A stretch of 30,243 nucleotides of DNA from an uncultured Muribaculaceae bacterium (GCA_904502025.1 CAJGDJ010000027.1:1-30243), one strand, 5' to 3'; positions 15,381 through 24,617 are shown, counted from the first letter of the stretch. The notes: generated from the sequence alone by a model not told the origin. Numbers and translations are program-made.

Positions 15381-18128
15381 ATGAAAAGACTAACGTCGAT
15401 TATGCTGTTCCTTGTGGCTGTGGTGGTGGCAAATGCTGCAACTCCTATGCTTGGAACAAATGTGGCAACGGTTGAAAGAATGTATCAATTCGTAAAGTCA
15501 AAGAATAGCTCTTTTGATCGTGAAATTGCCGAACAATTTATTGCAGTATCTACAATTTATGGTATGCGTGGTGATATTGCACTTTGCCAATCAATCATTG
15601 AAACAGGGTGGTTCAAATATACAGGTGGAACTGCCGTAACTCCAGACGATCACAACTATTGCGGTCTTGGTGTAACTACTCTTGGTCAAAAAGGTTGTCA
15701 ATTTTCAACAGTAAAGGAGGGTGTAACTGCTCAAATTCAACACCTTTATGCTTATTGTTGTACAAAATCAATCCCAGCGGGAGAAACTCTTGTTGACCCT
15801 CGTTTCAATTATGTAACTCGTGGTTGTGCTCCCAACTGGGAAGACCTTGGTTCGGGTAAATGGGCTGCGGCTGCTGGTTATGGCACAGCTATCATTGCAA
15901 TGTATAACGATATGATGGCATTTAATGTGCAAGGTGATACTCCTTCAACCGGTAATGCTTCACTCTCAGCGAGCACCACATCGGTGTCGTTGAGTGGAAC
16001 ACAAGGTGGCACAACACCCTCAACATCGGTAACAATTACAGGTGCTAACCTCACAAGCGACATCTCATATAGTAGCAGTTCTTCTGCTTTCACTGTATCA
16101 ACTTCAAATTGGAATAGCCGAACCGGTGGAACATTGAAAATATCACTCAATACAGCGTTAACTGCTGGAACATATAGTGGCTATATCGCCGTGCAGAGTG
16201 GCACAACACGCATTCAAATCAATTGCACCGGAACAATCAGCAGTGGCTCAACTCCTTCACCCGGCACTCCGTCGCTCACAGCAAGCACTACTTCGTTGAA
16301 CTTTACTGCCAAACAAAATGCAACAGCTCCATCATCATCAGTAACAATCACAGGTGCAAACCTTAAAAGTGATATTGCATATAATAGCAGTTCGTCGGCA
16401 TTTAAGGTGTCGACCTCTAATTGGAATAGCCGTACTGGTGGTACGCTAAATATATCGCTCGACACATCAAAATCAGTGGGAACTTACTCGGGTTATATCG
16501 CAGTGCAAAGTGGTGACCAACGCGTAGAAATCAACTGTACAGGAACTGTCACAGAGGCTACTCAACCCGAACAACCAACTCCTGGCACACCATCACTCAA
16601 AGCAAGCAGCACATCGGTGTCATTTACTGCCGAAAAAGGTGCTACTGCTCCATATAAAACCATAACAATTACAGGTGCAAACCTCACAAGTGATATTGCT
16701 TACAATAGCAGCTCTTCGGCATTTAAGGTTTCGACCTCAAATTGGAATAGCCGTACGGGTGGAACAATGACAATCACTCTCGATACTTCGAAATCGGCCG
16801 GTAATTATAGCGGCTATGTAGCAGTGCAAAGTGGCTCTGCTCGCATTGAAATTAACTGCTCGGCTACTATCACCGAAGCTTCTCAACCCGAAACACCCGA
16901 TGTGACAATCACAAAAGTTCCTTCTTTATTTACAACCGATTGGTCATACTCGGCTGTGGGTGGAAATTCTGTTACATGGATGAATCCTGCAAATGACTAT
17001 ACTCGCAATATGACATTGAAAGGGGATAACCTTTATGTAGTGCAACGCGATCCCGACAATGGTACCGGTTATATTCGCATTGTGAATGCCAGCACTGGTG
17101 CAATGAAGGGTAGTTTGTCTTCGACAGGTGTTACAAAAGATGTTTATCAATTTGCATCAGTAGCAAATATGGGTGGAACTATCGTGGCATGTAATTTGGC
17201 TTATGGTGCAACAAGTGCGTTAAAGGTGTATAGCTGGAGCAGCGACTCTGCAACTCCTTCGCTTGTGCTTGAAACAACTAATCATGGAGCTCGTTCGGGC
17301 GACTTGATGAGTGCATCGGGTACAATCAACAATGGTAAACTCTATTTCACTTCAAATACTGGTTATGAAGGTAAAGTATATGTTTACACAGTGACTAATG
17401 GTGTGGCAAATCCTACTCCTTCAGAAATTACACTTAAAGATTCAAAAGGTGCAGCGTTTAACTATGGCGGTTCATTTGCTGTGATTGAAATTCGTGCAAA
17501 TGAAGATGGTACATTCTGGGCAACAGGAAAAAATGGTGCACCAGCATTGTTTAATGCTAACGGTACTCTTATTCGTGAATTGAACCCCACATCGCTTGAT
17601 GGTAATATTTATGGCACAAGCTATTGCCCAATTACATATGGTAAATATAATCTTGCAGCAGCTGTTGCATATAAAACAACAGTTCAACAAGGTTATTTAA
17701 ATCTTATTGATGTAACTAACGGCGAAGCATCGGCTACAAAATTGAATAGCTATCCAGTACTTGGTTCAAGTAGTGTATCTAATGGTACATTCGTGTCAAC
17801 AGCTCTTGCAAAAGTTGAGGGCTCAACAATTCACCTTTGGACATTGATCCCAAAACAAGGTGTTGCAAAATATACTGCAAAAGGTGGATCATCGGGTGTA
17901 GAAAGCGTAGAAGTTGAAAACAATGCTTCGATTGCTGTGTGTGATGGTAAAGTTATCGTCAAAGGAGCTGAGGTTTCTCAAATGGCTGTTTACACGTTGA
18001 CAGGAGTAGAGGTAGCTAAGGCTCAAGGAAACGAAGTGGCAACCGATAATCTTGTTCACGGAATTTATGTGGCAATAGGAGTAACAGCCGATGGCAAGCT
18101 AATCTCTGAAAAAGTTTATATCGATTAA
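15381..18128 (+). CDS. Secreted GH73-like glucosaminidase with three tandem beta-repeats and T9SS-like C-terminus
   Basis: The 915-residue protein has a signal peptide (MKRLTSIMLFLVAVVVANA). Residues ~22-185 resemble the GH73 N-acetylglucosaminidase domain that cleaves peptidoglycan: CQSIIETGWFKYTGG places the likely catalytic Glu at 74, and NYCGLGV fits the family's second motif. Three near-identical ~95-residue beta repeats follow at about 193-290, 296-390 and 403-500, each with TITGANL, SSSAF, STSNWNSRTGGT and a YSGY(I/V)AVQSG ending. Residues ~510-835 look like a repeat or propeller domain (LYVVQRDPDNGTGYIRIVN), DUF4623-like from memory. The last ~75 resemble a T9SS sorting domain (MAVYTLTGVEVAKAQG, LVHGIYVAIG). 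It is probably surface-exposed and acts on cell walls. It has no visible tie to the Rhs genes and ends in a strong terminator. Confidence 0.8.
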   Translation: MKRLTSIMLFLVAVVVANAATPMLGTNVATVERMYQFVKSKNSSFDREIAEQFIAVSTIYGMRGDIALCQSIIETGWFKYTGGTAVTPDDHNYCGLGVTTLGQKGCQFSTVKEGVTAQIQHLYAYCCTKSIPAGETLVDPRFNYVTRGCAPNWEDLGSGKWAAAAGYGTAIIAMYNDMMAFNVQGDTPSTGNASLSASTTSVSLSGTQGGTTPSTSVTITGANLTSDISYSSSSSAFTVSTSNWNSRTGGTLKISLNTALTAGTYSGYIAVQSGTTRIQINCTGTISSGSTPSPGTPSLTASTTSLNFTAKQNATAPSSSVTITGANLKSDIAYNSSSSAFKVSTSNWNSRTGGTLNISLDTSKSVGTYSGYIAVQSGDQRVEINCTGTVTEATQPEQPTPGTPSLKASSTSVSFTAEKGATAPYKTITITGANLTSDIAYNSSSSAFKVSTSNWNSRTGGTMTITLDTSKSAGNYSGYVAVQSGSARIEINCSATITEASQPETPDVTITKVPSLFTTDWSYSAVGGNSVTWMNPANDYTRNMTLKGDNLYVVQRDPDNGTGYIRIVNASTGAMKGSLSSTGVTKDVYQFASVANMGGTIVACNLAYGATSALKVYSWSSDSATPSLVLETTNHGARSGDLMSASGTINNGKLYFTSNTGYEGKVYVYTVTNGVANPTPSEITLKDSKGAAFNYGGSFAVIEIRANEDGTFWATGKNGAPALFNANGTLIRELNPTSLDGNIYGTSYCPITYGKYNLAAAVAYKTTVQQGYLNLIDVTNGEASATKLNSYPVLGSSSVSNGTFVSTALAKVEGSTIHLWTLIPKQGVAKYTAKGGSSGVESVEVENNASIAVCDGKVIVKGAEVSQMAVYTLTGVEVAKAQGNEVATDNLVHGIYVAIGVTADGKLISEKVYID

Positions 18129-18144
18129 TCGGTTTTGAAATGCA

Positions 18145-18184
18145 AAAAAATAAGCGAGTGTCAATCGGCACTCGCTTATTTTTT
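18145..18184. terminator. Bidirectional rho-independent terminator
   Basis: A perfect 16-bp stem (18145-18160 with 18169-18184) with an 8-nt loop, core AAGCGAGTG/CACTCGCTT, flanked by A-run and T-run so that it works on both strands. It lies 16 nt after the plus-strand glucosaminidase and 15 nt after the minus-strand DUF5020-like gene, serving both convergent units. Confidence 0.9.
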
Positions 18185-18199
18185 GTGGCTATAGGTAGT

Positions 18200-18919
18200 T
18201 TAGAATGTCCATTTGGCAGCTACTGTTGGTATAGCGTAGAAACGATTGTTAATGCCATTGGTTGGCCACACAAGGTTGTTAGAAAGTTCTAATTCGGCAC
18301 CAATACTAAATTTGCATTTGTCGTTAACGCCATCAAGAGCTGCGAAGTTAAACCAAAATTGTGGTTCGCTACAGAACACCAATGCCCCGTTTACTGCATT
18401 ATCGTGCCATAAATCAGCAAAACCGGTGAAAGAACAAAGACCTTTTGCAAAATGAATACCCCACACAGCTGTCAACTGCCAACTGTGCTTAGTTCCGATT
18501 TGTTGTTTTGCAAGGTATTTATACATGGCTTGAACAGAGAATGTTTTGCTAAAATTACTATTAGCCCAGTTGTAAGCAACACCTGCGAGATATGCGTCGT
18601 TGTAGCTGAATTGATTAGTCAAACCACCGTTATATTCAAGGTGGATAGCTACAGGTGCTTTCCAAAATTTTAATTCGCGAGCCAATTCAGCATAAACACT
18701 GTGCATTTGATTGTCAGCAAAATTGCCATCAACGAAGAAGAATGTGCTACCCCAATTGTCGGCTGTGAAATTTTCGATTGTTGCAGTCCATTGAGGGCGG
18801 TTGGATAGTTCTTTTCCATATATAGCACGTCCCATATCGTAATGGAATTGTATGTTGAGTTGAGCTGGTGCTGTGATTGTGCTTAAAAATAGTGCTGCAA
18901 GCAATGCTAATTTTCTCAT
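18200..18919 (-). CDS. DUF5020/Tsx-like outer-membrane beta-barrel protein
   Basis: The 239-residue product has a signal peptide (MRKLALLAALFLSTITAPAQ) and then alternating amphipathic strands (LNIQFHYDMGRAIYGKE, STFFFVDGNF, PVAIHLEYNGG) ending in a C-terminal aromatic (AAKWTF), typical of an outer-membrane barrel. It matches what I recall of the Bacteroidetes DUF5020 family, related in shape to the nucleoside channel Tsx. It lies 13 nt downstream of a purine permease gene on the same strand. Outer-membrane passage of nucleosides or bases for that permease is a reasonable inference. Confidence 0.7.
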   Translation of the reverse strand: MRKLALLAALFLSTITAPAQLNIQFHYDMGRAIYGKELSNRPQWTATIENFTADNWGSTFFFVDGNFADNQMHSVYAELARELKFWKAPVAIHLEYNGGLTNQFSYNDAYLAGVAYNWANSNFSKTFSVQAMYKYLAKQQIGTKHSWQLTAVWGIHFAKGLCSFTGFADLWHDNAVNGALVFCSEPQFWFNFAALDGVNDKCKFSIGAELELSNNLVWPTNGINNRFYAIPTVAAKWTF

Positions 18920-18932
18920 AATTAAAAAGGTA

Positions 18933-20225
18933 TTAGTTGGTTAAGAAACAGAATTTTAATACAAACATTGCTGCAAGAATATACATTCCTACAGTAACCT
19001 TTTTCCATTTACCACAAAGAGTATTGAGGATTACATAGCAAAGGTGTCCCAAGATAATACCATCTGAAATGCTATAACAAAGTGGCATACAAATGATACA
19101 AAGGAATGCGGGAACTGACTCGGCAAAGTCGTTAAAGTCAATTTTTACAACCGAAGCCATCATCATCAAACCTACAAGCACAAGCACGGGAGCTGTAGCC
19201 GATGCGGGAATAGCAAGGAAGAATGGAGCAAAGAAGATTGCAAGCATGAAACACACTCCGGCAACGAATGCAGTGAGACCGCTGCGACCACCTTCTTCTA
19301 CCCCTGCAGCACTTTCAACAAATGTAGTAATTGTACTTGTTCCCATAACAGCCCCAGCAGTTGTCCCAATGGCGTCAACAAAGAATGCTTGTTTGATGCG
19401 AGGTATTTTGCCATCTTTCATAAGCCCTGCACGAGTTGATACACCAATAAGTGTGCCAATAGTGTCGAAAAGGTCAACGAAAAGGAATGTAAATACCACG
19501 ATAGCCATATCGGTAGTGAAGATTTTATCCCATTCAAATTTGAATAAGATAGGCTCGATTGAAGGAGGGGTACTGATGAAGCCATTCAATGTGGTAACTC
19601 CCATAGGAATACCGATGATTGTAGTTATAAGAATACCCAAAAGGAGTCCACCTTTTACTTTTTTAACGAGCAATATTGAAGTGATAATGGTGCCGATAAT
19701 GCCCAAAAGGGCTGCACCCGATGTGATGTCGCCAAGTTTTACCAATGTTGCATCATCGTTAACAATAATATTTACACTTTTAAGTCCAATAAACGCAATG
19801 AAAAGACCGATACCCACACTGATGGCATTTTTTAGTGTAGTGGGTATGATGTCAACAATTTTTTCACGAATATTGGTGACGGTGAGAAGAATGAAGATGA
19901 GCCCTTCGAGGAATACGGCAGTGAGTGCAAATTGCCAAGTGTAGCCCATGATGAGACACACGGTGTAGGCAAAGAATGCATTCAAGCCCATGCCCGGAGC
20001 AAGGGCGAAAGGGAGTTTGGCATATAAGCCCATAAACATAGTAATAACTGCTGAAATTACCACAGTAGTAGTAAATACTGCACCCTTATCCATTCCTGTC
20101 GCACTCAATATATCTGGGTTGACAGCAAGAATGTAGGCCATGGAGAGGAATGTTGTAATTCCCGCCATGATTTCAGTTTTTACGGTTGACTTTTTGGGGT
20201 CAAATCCGAATAGTTTTTGTAACAT
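18933..20225 (-). CDS. NCS2-family purine (xanthine/guanine/hypoxanthine) permease, AzgA type
   Basis: The 430-residue protein is full length for AzgA/PbuG-type permeases, with about 12-14 hydrophobic helices. It opens MLQKLFGFDPKKSTVKTEI, then AGITTFLSMAYILAVNPDIL, both hallmarks of this branch. Other family motifs are ALAPGMGLNAFFAY, FVDLFDTIGTLIGV and GTSTITTFVESAAGVEEGGR, regions that form the substrate site in related proteins. It imports purine bases across the inner membrane, probably with protons. It is 30 nt downstream of tadA and 13 nt upstream of the DUF5020-like gene, suggesting one transcript. The exact base cannot be read from sequence. Confidence 0.9.
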   Translation of the reverse strand: MLQKLFGFDPKKSTVKTEIMAGITTFLSMAYILAVNPDILSATGMDKGAVFTTTVVISAVITMFMGLYAKLPFALAPGMGLNAFFAYTVCLIMGYTWQFALTAVFLEGLIFILLTVTNIREKIVDIIPTTLKNAISVGIGLFIAFIGLKSVNIIVNDDATLVKLGDITSGAALLGIIGTIITSILLVKKVKGGLLLGILITTIIGIPMGVTTLNGFISTPPSIEPILFKFEWDKIFTTDMAIVVFTFLFVDLFDTIGTLIGVSTRAGLMKDGKIPRIKQAFFVDAIGTTAGAVMGTSTITTFVESAAGVEEGGRSGLTAFVAGVCFMLAIFFAPFFLAIPASATAPVLVLVGLMMMASVVKIDFNDFAESVPAFLCIICMPLCYSISDGIILGHLCYVILNTLCGKWKKVTVGMYILAAMFVLKFCFLTN

Positions 20226-20255
20226 GTGATTGGTTTTATTGGTTTATAAATTTTA

Positions 20256-20702
20256 TTATCGTTTGTTTTTGAAAAATCGTTGCATCAACTCTTTGCATTC
20301 ATCGGCAAGCACTCCGGGAGTAATTGTGGCTTTAGGATGAAATGGGTGGCGATTGGTGAATGCTGAATATCCACGTTTTTCGTCACCAGTGCCATAAACA
20401 ATGCGTGCGAGTTGGCTCCAACCAATTGCTCCTGCACACATCATGCAAGGCTCTACTGTAACATAAAGTGTGCAATCTTGGAGATACTTGCCTCCAAGGG
20501 TATTGGCAGCAGCTGTGATTGCTTGCATTTCGGCATGTGCTGTTACGTCGTTGAGCATCTCGGTGAGGTTGTGCCCACGTCCGATAATGCGACCTTGACA
20601 AACAACAATCGCACCGATGGGAATTTCGTCGGCATCGAATGCTTGTTGAGCCTCATCAAGGGCTACACGCATAAATTTAATGTCTTGCTCGAATTGTGTC
20701 AT
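20256..20702 (-). CDS. tadA: tRNA-specific adenosine deaminase
   Basis: The 148-residue protein is the normal size for TadA, which converts adenosine 34 of tRNA-Arg(ACG) to inosine. Zinc-site motifs are present: HAE at 56-58 (His ligand and catalytic Glu) and PCMMC at 85-89. DEIPIGAIVV and GRGHN are also typical of TadA rather than of free-base deaminases. Its start overlaps the end of rnz by 4 nt, so the two are translationally coupled. A purine permease follows 30 nt downstream, leaving guanine deaminase as a weaker alternative, but TadA fits better. Confidence 0.92.
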   Translation of the reverse strand: MTQFEQDIKFMRVALDEAQQAFDADEIPIGAIVVCQGRIIGRGHNLTEMLNDVTAHAEMQAITAAANTLGGKYLQDCTLYVTVEPCMMCAGAIGWSQLARIVYGTGDEKRGYSAFTNRHPFHPKATITPGVLADECKELMQRFFKNKR

Positions 20703-21613
20703 AATAGGTCTATTTGCATTCCATCATTAGCAAGAATAGTGTTTGGGAATATCTCTTTAGCTTCATTTATGATAGGCGATTCGTCGCGATATCGTTTTGA
20801 AAAATGCCCGAGAATGAGACGCTCGGCACCTGCCATTTGTGCAATACGAGCAGCTTCGGCCGATGTTGAGTGTCCACGTAGTCCGGCTAAATGAGAAAAT
20901 TCATTTGTATAAGTGGCTTCGTGATAAATAGTGTTTACGCCTTTGACCATTTCGGCTACTTGAGGGTTAAATGCCGTGTCAGAGCAATAGGCATAGCTCA
21001 TCACAGGTGATGCGTCGGTGGTAAGTCGAGTGTTAGGCACAACAACACCCTCGGGAGTGGTAAAATCGTTGCCCTCTTTTATACCATGCAAATCTTTAAT
21101 GGGTATATTGTAGAATTTTACCATATCGCCTTTTAGGTGGCGTAATTTTGGTTTTTCTTTGAACATAAATCCCACGCAAGGAACTCGATGAAACATGGGG
21201 ATAGTTTCAATAGTGATGGCATGTGATTCAAATATTACCTCTTTTTGAGGTTTTATAATATTGAATTTTATTTCAAAAGGAATGTCGCGACAAAAGAATT
21301 TTAGTTGTTGGTCAAAGAGTTCGGCACCTTCTTCAAAGATATGAATTGTAACAGTCCCGGTTTTATCTTGTAGAGCCATTGAAGAAAGAAGCCCTATTAA
21401 ACCAAAGCAATGGTCGCCATGAAGGTGGCTGATAAATATGTGGTTCAATCGAGTGTATTTAAGTCGCATCTTACGCATCGTCAATTGAGCCCCTTCGCCA
21501 CAATCAATCATAAATAGATTATCTCTAATATCGATAATCTGAGACGACGGATTGTGTCGAGCCGTTGGTATTGCTGAACCACAGCCGAGTATGTTTAATT
21601 GAAATTGTGCCAT
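20699..21613 (-). CDS. rnz: Ribonuclease Z
   Basis: The 304-residue protein is a metallo-beta-lactamase-fold endonuclease that removes 3' trailers from tRNA precursors. Visible motifs are LGCGSAIPTARHNPSSQ near the N-terminus, the zinc motif HLHGDH at 63-68, and later YCSDTAF, HEATY, RGHSTSAEAA and LGHFSKRY, in the order and spacing of bacterial RNase Z. Its length is typical. It overlaps tadA by 4 nt, so two tRNA-processing enzymes are made together. A strong promoter lies just upstream. The ATG at 21613 is the only sensible start. Confidence 0.95.
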   Translation of the reverse strand: MAQFQLNILGCGSAIPTARHNPSSQIIDIRDNLFMIDCGEGAQLTMRKMRLKYTRLNHIFISHLHGDHCFGLIGLLSSMALQDKTGTVTIHIFEEGAELFDQQLKFFCRDIPFEIKFNIIKPQKEVIFESHAITIETIPMFHRVPCVGFMFKEKPKLRHLKGDMVKFYNIPIKDLHGIKEGNDFTTPEGVVVPNTRLTTDASPVMSYAYCSDTAFNPQVAEMVKGVNTIYHEATYTNEFSHLAGLRGHSTSAEAARIAQMAGAERLILGHFSKRYRDESPIINEAKEIFPNTILANDGMQIDLL

Positions 21614-21641
21614 GACTTAAGTTTTGTTGAGTTTTGGCACA

Positions 21642-21673
21642 CAAATTTAATCATAAACCGGGAGTAATGCAAA
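21642..21673 (-). promoter_or_regulatory. Bacteroidetes-type promoter of the rnz-tadA-permease operon
   Basis: On the minus strand, TTTG (21673-21670), exactly 20 nt, then TAAATTTG (21649-21642): full agreement with TTTG-N19-21-TAnnTTTG. Transcription would start near 21635, giving a leader of about 20 nt before rnz. Confidence 0.8.
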
Positions 21674-21826
21674 AAAATATTAATTCTTGGGAGGAGATAT
21701 AACAAATTGAACAAATCTCCGTATAATAAATACAACACAACAGCAAAAAAGAATAAACAATGTGGAAATATCCACAAATTAGGATTTGAATTAGTTTTTT
21801 CATAGGATTAGATTTTTAAGGTTTAT

Positions 21827-21860
21827 AACAATAGGGTTATCGTGAGATAACCCTATTGTT
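21827..21860. terminator. Perfect 15-bp hairpin in the rnz-barrel gap
   Basis: AACAATAGGGTTATC (21827-21841) pairs without mismatch with GATAACCCTATTGTT (21846-21860) around a GTGA loop. On the minus strand it is followed by TATAAACC, not a run of T. It lies ~130 nt after the barrel gene's stop and ~150 nt upstream of the rnz promoter. It could be a second terminator, a processed RNA end or a protein site. Confidence 0.5.
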
Positions 21861-21880
21861 CTTATGGGGGTAAATAATTA

Positions 21881-21916
21881 AGCACTCTAATAATGCTTTG
21901 CATTAGATAGAGTGCT
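21881..21916 (-). terminator. Two-step hairpin downstream of the barrel gene
   Basis: AGCACTCTA (21881-21889) pairs with TAGAGTGCT (21908-21916), and inside it TAATGC pairs with GCATTA around a TTT loop, separated by a small bulge. On the minus strand, TTAATTATTT follows, a weak U-rich tail. At 72 nt after the stop it is the likelier terminator of the barrel gene. The rest of 21614-21988 holds the rnz promoter and nothing else I can support. Confidence 0.55.
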
Positions 21917-21988
21917 GATTGTTTATTTTATGTTTAATTAATTTAAGGTAAATGCAATATACAATATAGAATGATCATATAATCTTCC

Positions 21989-24418
21989 CTATAGTTTGCG
22001 ACCTATAATATCATCGTTGGAGATTGACTTTGATGTCTTTTTAACTTGTGCATTGACCGAACCGAAACGATATGCTATCCTCAACATTGCAATTTTGCCG
22101 GTATTTATCATTTTCTCGTCGGAATATCCTGTGTAATCGCCATTTACAAAATATTGTCGAGATGTTTGAGACTTTTGACCAATTGGATTCAATGCAAAGA
22201 TGCTTACTGTGAGGCGATCTTCTTTCAAGAATGAGCGTTGAAGTGATAGGTAATAGTTCCAACCGGCATTTGTAATGTTATCGGTATAACTATAAACATT
22301 GTTGACATTTCCCGAATTTCGTCCACCGGCAAGTTCAAATCGCAATTTCCATGGGAGTTGTTGTGTTAAACGTGCTTGGGCTCCCCATTGCCAACGTGCT
22401 TGTTGTAGTGCTTGCTCTTTAATCTCATACTCCATGCGATAAGCCGAACCTTGAACAGTAAGTTGTGTTTTGGGAGTGATAGACCATTGCATATTAGCAT
22501 TAAAGAAGAGCGAATTGTTGCGACCTACATTTTTGTAGGTAGAGTATATGTGGTTGTCGGTCGCAGTTACATACGACACAATTCCATTGTTTGAGAATTC
22601 GTAGTTGGCAGATAGATTGAGATTAAACTTGGCTTTAATTAACATATAGGTCAACTTAAAAGAGTTGTGTCGAGCACTTGAGAGATTGGGATTGCCTTGC
22701 CATGTAGTGTTTACACCTTCTTCTACTGCAGGGTTGAGATAGCTGATACCCGGACGATTGATGCGTGTAGCGTAGTTGAAAGTGAAACTATTGGCATCGT
22801 TGGCTTGCCATGAGAGAGCAGCCGAGGGAACCCAGTCGTTGAGACCTTGACCGAAATTGGGTTGTGAACCATCATTGAATTTGGCTTTGAGATTAGAATA
22901 TTCATATCTGATGCCGGCTTTTGCACTTAGTGATTTCCACTTAAAACGATATTCGCCATATCCTGCCAACACTTGTGTGAGATGAGAAAAGTCGCTGAAA
23001 GTGGTGTCAACACCAAGATATTGGTTTGTTGTAATGCTATGGTTATCGCGTAGGATATATTTAGCTCCGATATCAATAGTGTGGTATTTTGCGAATGGTC
23101 GAGTATAGTCGGCTTGAATAGTGTGTTCTATAAATTTCAAGTCAAACAAAGAGTGCGTTCCTGTATAACTAACCGGCATATTTACCATATCGTAGTATTC
23201 TTGGCTTTGGTCGCGATCTTGGTCGGTTGTTGACACGAGATATGAAATATTAAAAGTTTCACCTTTACGATGAGTAGAACGTTGGTAGCTGATGTTTCCG
23301 GTAAAATCGAGATAGCTTTGAGGATAGGAATAATTTGCATTATAAGAGTATAAAGGTGAGTTATTTGCGTCGGTCATTTGTGCTGATATAGTTCCCGGCA
23401 CATCAAGGTCGTGCCAATAGCCATTGAATGATAGGTTAAAGAGATTAAGCGTGTCGGGTTCCCAACTTGCCTCAGCACCAAACCAAGTACCCCAACCTTT
23501 GTAATATCCTTTTGAAACGTATTCCATTGACGCTCCACTATCTTTGTAGTCATAGTGTGAGTATGATTCACTTTCACTTGAACATTTATTCATGTTATAT
23601 GTTCCGGCGTATGCTGAAAATGTTACTTTATCGATTTGCGAAGATAGCCATAGTGACCCTTGTGGAGTGCCGAGAGTGTTTATTTGTGCTGACACATTTC
23701 CCATTACGCCTTTTATAGATGTGTTGTCGTTGGTTACGATATTGAGAATTGCACCAACTCCTTCAGCATCATATTTTGCACCAGGTTCGGTTATGACTTC
23801 TATACGTTTAATCATTGATGCCGGTATTGCAGATAGTACTTCTTTGGGATTATTGGTAAAAGAAGTGTTAGGGCGTCCGTTTTTGTAAACTTTGAAATTG
23901 CTTGAGCCTTTTACTGTGATATTGTTTTGTGCATCAACATTTACCATTGGCACTTTGCGAAGCATTTCGATGATGGTTGAGGTTTTTGAATCGGCATCGG
24001 CTTGCACATCATAGCCAATGCGATCGATTTCTTTAGTGACAAGGGGACGTTGTGCCATTACAGTAACTTCGCCAAGCACCTCAGCATTGTCTTTAATAAC
24101 TATTGTACCCATGTCGGCAACCGGATTTGATGCGTTTACCTCAAAATCACGGATAATTTCGGATTTTCCTGTTGAATGAATCTTTAATTGGTACTTACCG
24201 GTTGTTTTTAGTGATTGTGAAAACAAACCACCTTCATCGGTTACTCCCATAAATACAGGTTTGATTGAGTCGGTAGTATTGAAAATTCGTATTGTTGCAT
24301 ACATTTCACCTTCTCCGAGTGAATCGACAACAACGCCTTTAACGTGATATTCCGAAGCAAATGCTTTTGTTGATATTAATAAACAACAAAATATGATTAA
24401 TGGTTTTATTAGTTTCAT
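21989..24418 (-). CDS. TonB-dependent-receptor-like outer membrane beta-barrel protein (OMP_b-brl_3 type)
   Basis: The 809-residue protein has a signal peptide (MKLIKPLIIFCCLLISTKAF). A carboxypeptidase-regulatory-like beta domain follows at about 22-105 (VKGVVVDSLGEGEMYATIRI). A TonB plug spans about 115-230 (EVTVMAQRPLV, MLRKVPMVNVD, IKRIEVITEPGAKYDAEG, AILNIVT). A large barrel fills the rest (YSYPQSYLDFTGNISYQRST, INRPGISYLNPAVEEG). This order is that of the Bacteroidetes 'outer membrane beta-barrel family' rather than of SusC: there is no SusD partner nearby. The ligand is unknown. It stands alone, with 258 nt to metH upstream and 375 nt to rnz downstream. Confidence 0.85.
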   Translation of the reverse strand: MKLIKPLIIFCCLLISTKAFASEYHVKGVVVDSLGEGEMYATIRIFNTTDSIKPVFMGVTDEGGLFSQSLKTTGKYQLKIHSTGKSEIIRDFEVNASNPVADMGTIVIKDNAEVLGEVTVMAQRPLVTKEIDRIGYDVQADADSKTSTIIEMLRKVPMVNVDAQNNITVKGSSNFKVYKNGRPNTSFTNNPKEVLSAIPASMIKRIEVITEPGAKYDAEGVGAILNIVTNDNTSIKGVMGNVSAQINTLGTPQGSLWLSSQIDKVTFSAYAGTYNMNKCSSESESYSHYDYKDSGASMEYVSKGYYKGWGTWFGAEASWEPDTLNLFNLSFNGYWHDLDVPGTISAQMTDANNSPLYSYNANYSYPQSYLDFTGNISYQRSTHRKGETFNISYLVSTTDQDRDQSQEYYDMVNMPVSYTGTHSLFDLKFIEHTIQADYTRPFAKYHTIDIGAKYILRDNHSITTNQYLGVDTTFSDFSHLTQVLAGYGEYRFKWKSLSAKAGIRYEYSNLKAKFNDGSQPNFGQGLNDWVPSAALSWQANDANSFTFNYATRINRPGISYLNPAVEEGVNTTWQGNPNLSSARHNSFKLTYMLIKAKFNLNLSANYEFSNNGIVSYVTATDNHIYSTYKNVGRNNSLFFNANMQWSITPKTQLTVQGSAYRMEYEIKEQALQQARWQWGAQARLTQQLPWKLRFELAGGRNSGNVNNVYSYTDNITNAGWNYYLSLQRSFLKEDRLTVSIFALNPIGQKSQTSRQYFVNGDYTGYSDEKMINTGKIAMLRIAYRFGSVNAQVKKTSKSISNDDIIGRKL

Positions 24419-24522
24419 TTTTAGTTATTAATTTAATTTGTAGTTAAATGTTTGTTTTGTTTTTATCGCGATTCAATCATTAGACGCACATATATTATGA
24501 ATTGTTGCAGTGAGTTGAATTA

Positions 24523-24565
24523 TTATCTTCAATAATTAAGAAGATAAATTGCGATAACAAAGTTA
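24523..24565 (-). promoter_or_regulatory. Probable promoter -7 box and leader hairpin of the barrel gene
   Basis: On the minus strand TAACTTTG (24565-24558) matches TAnnTTTG, but no TTTG is found 19-21 nt upstream. Downstream of it, TTATCTTC (24523-24530) pairs with GAAGATAA (24540-24547) around a 9-nt loop, within the predicted leader. The hairpin could be a regulator site or an mRNA structure. The leader would be about 130 nt, long for this window. Confidence 0.4.
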
Positions 24566-24617
24566 TAACTAAATAGTTAATATTTACCCCCCCCGAAATA
24601 TTTAACATAAATTAGCA

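Noticed and set aside
19093..19944. 283-codon plus-strand ORF opposite the permease
   Set aside because: It is fully antisense to an unambiguous NCS2 permease and its protein is low-complexity (Ser, Thr, Pro, Ile-rich), typical of a mirror frame.
21595..21777. 60-codon minus-strand ORF overlapping the rnz start
   Set aside because: It spans the rnz promoter, has no clear start signal, and its hydrophobic composition is what AT-rich noncoding DNA produces.
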